A stretch of DNA of 64,000 bases from Chrysochromulina parva (lineage: Eukaryota > Haptophyta > Prymnesiales > Chrysochromulinaceae). The position numbers and the translations under genes are program-made. The stretch's first letter is position 1. Each line of letters begins with the position of its first letter. Location of the stretch: contig PJAB01000009.1 in the NCBI GenBank assembly GCA_002887195.1, positions 1-64,000 of the forward strand, read 5' to 3'. Positions 63,357-64,000 of the stretch are shown piece after piece. A model generated the notes under the pieces. It did not search any database. It was not told the origin of the DNA and saw only the letters and a program-made list of their open reading frames with translations.

Positions 63357-64000
63357 CTACAGCACTTGCGCCTGACAGTCGACTCCCCCGAATCCCGGCG
63401 CGCACACGCACGTGCCGTTCAAACACGCGCTGCCGTGGCCCGAGCAATCCTTTGGGCAGCGTGGCACGGCGCGGCTGAGACGCCACGGCTGCTGCGCCTG
63501 AAGAGCTGCTTGACGTGCAAGCAGGTCCGAGGTCGCACAAAACGGCCCGCTCCAGCCGACGTCGCAGCGGCATTCGCCGCGAACACAGCGGCCGTGGCCT
63601 GCGCAGCTCATCGGGCAACGCCCGTCCGGCTCGCTGCAGTCGGCGCCAGTCCAGCCGCGCCGGCAGACGCATTGTGGGGCAGCCGCTGCAGTCGCTGCGG
63701 TGGCGAGCGCGGCTGCCACGGCCGCCGCAGCAGTTGCGAAAGCTCTGGCCTCGTCGACGGCGGTGGTGGCAGTCGCTGCCGCGACGGCGGCGTACCGTGC
63801 CTCCTCGGCTGAAGCAAGTGCGCTCGCCGCTTTTTCGTCAGCATCAGCAGCGCGGAGAAGGCAGTCTCCGCGACCGGAACAGGCTCGGGGGCAAGCGGAG
63901 GGCTGCGCACAAGTTGGGCCTGCCCATCCTGCCTCACAGATGCACGTACCGTCCTCGGTGCAGCGGCCGTGCGATGAGCACCGGCTGGGGCATACGACCG
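63357..64000 (-). CDS. C-terminal part of an EGF-repeat protein, cut by the window edge
   Basis: The frame enters at 64000 and ends at TAG 63357-63359, giving about 213 residues. It holds tenascin/teneurin-like EGF modules: CPSRCSSHGRC with TCICEAGWAGPTC, then CPRACSGRGDC, then QCVCRRGWTGADC, CPMSCAGHGRC with ECRCDVGWSGPFC, and CPKDCSGHGSAC with TCVCAPGFGGVDC. Between the CSGRGDC half and the CVCRRGW half lies an Ala-rich helical insert of about 60 residues (DEKAASALASAEEARYAAVA and following). A smaller Gln-rich insert separates the last two modules. Such modules are extracellular and disulphide-bonded, so this is probably a secreted or cell-surface protein. The start and any membrane anchor lie beyond the window. 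Confidence 0.8.
   Translation of the reverse strand, partial: VVCPSRCSSHGRCTEDGTCICEAGWAGPTCAQPSACPRACSGRGDCLLRAADADEKAASALASAEEARYAAVAAATATTAVDEARAFATAAAAVAAALATAATAAAAPQCVCRRGWTGADCSEPDGRCPMSCAGHGRCVRGECRCDVGWSGPFCATSDLLARQAALQAQQPWRLSRAVPRCPKDCSGHGSACLNGTCVCAPGFGGVDCQAQVL

Overview
This window is nuclear DNA of a single-celled, flagellated, photosynthetic eukaryote. It is GC-rich and gene-dense, with about 33 protein genes on both strands. Most genes have a single exon. I resolved nine GT-AG introns, mostly 98-193 bp long with donors resembling GTRYGY. Flagellar genes are present (CFAP206, a jouberin/AHI1 homologue, an IQCE-like protein). Three proteins carry plausible plastid leaders, one of them with an ER-type signal followed by a twin-arginine lumen signal; that two-step leader points to a secondary plastid. 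A haptophyte or similar chlorophyll-c alga fits best, but this is inference. I saw no rRNA, tRNA, CRISPR array or transposon.

Layout. 1-9 kb: all on the minus strand: the start of an unknown gene cut by the window edge, a long coiled-coil protein, a single-span protein with octapeptide repeats, a mitochondrial malic enzyme and an ArfGAP protein. 9-13 kb: plus strand: a cysteine-rich membrane protein and an EXS-domain protein. 13-20 kb: minus strand: an IQ/coiled-coil protein, a large membrane-anchored unknown, a membrane-anchored Nudix hydrolase and a three-module protein (BART-like, NYN nuclease, cold-shock domain). 20-31 kb: mainly plus strand: CFAP206, an Ala-rich repeat protein, a PsbP-like lumen protein, a lactonase-type beta-propeller, a nucleotide-sugar transporter and a small plastid membrane protein; a small coiled-coil gene lies on the minus strand.

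31-38 kb holds the most interesting gene: a Dpy-30 docking domain fused to a peroxiredoxin. An in-frame TGA stands exactly where the peroxidatic cysteine belongs, and a SECIS-like hairpin lies in the 3' flank. I read it as a selenoprotein. Beside it are an IQ/coiled-coil gene, an MMACHC-type vitamin B12 gene, a plastid membrane protein and an Obg GTPase. 37-44 kb: three plus-strand genes of poorly known function. 44-50 kb: a five-exon EF-hand-like gene divergent from an IQCE-like gene. 50-57 kb: AHI1 divergent from an R2R3-MYB gene. 58-64 kb: a basic Ser/Pro-rich protein, a three-exon filamin-repeat protein and the 3' end of an EGF-repeat gene.

These genes do not form one pathway. The recurring themes are cilium/flagellum, plastid, and many divergent gene pairs sharing 150-400 bp promoter gaps. 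Several genes contain in-frame minisatellites.
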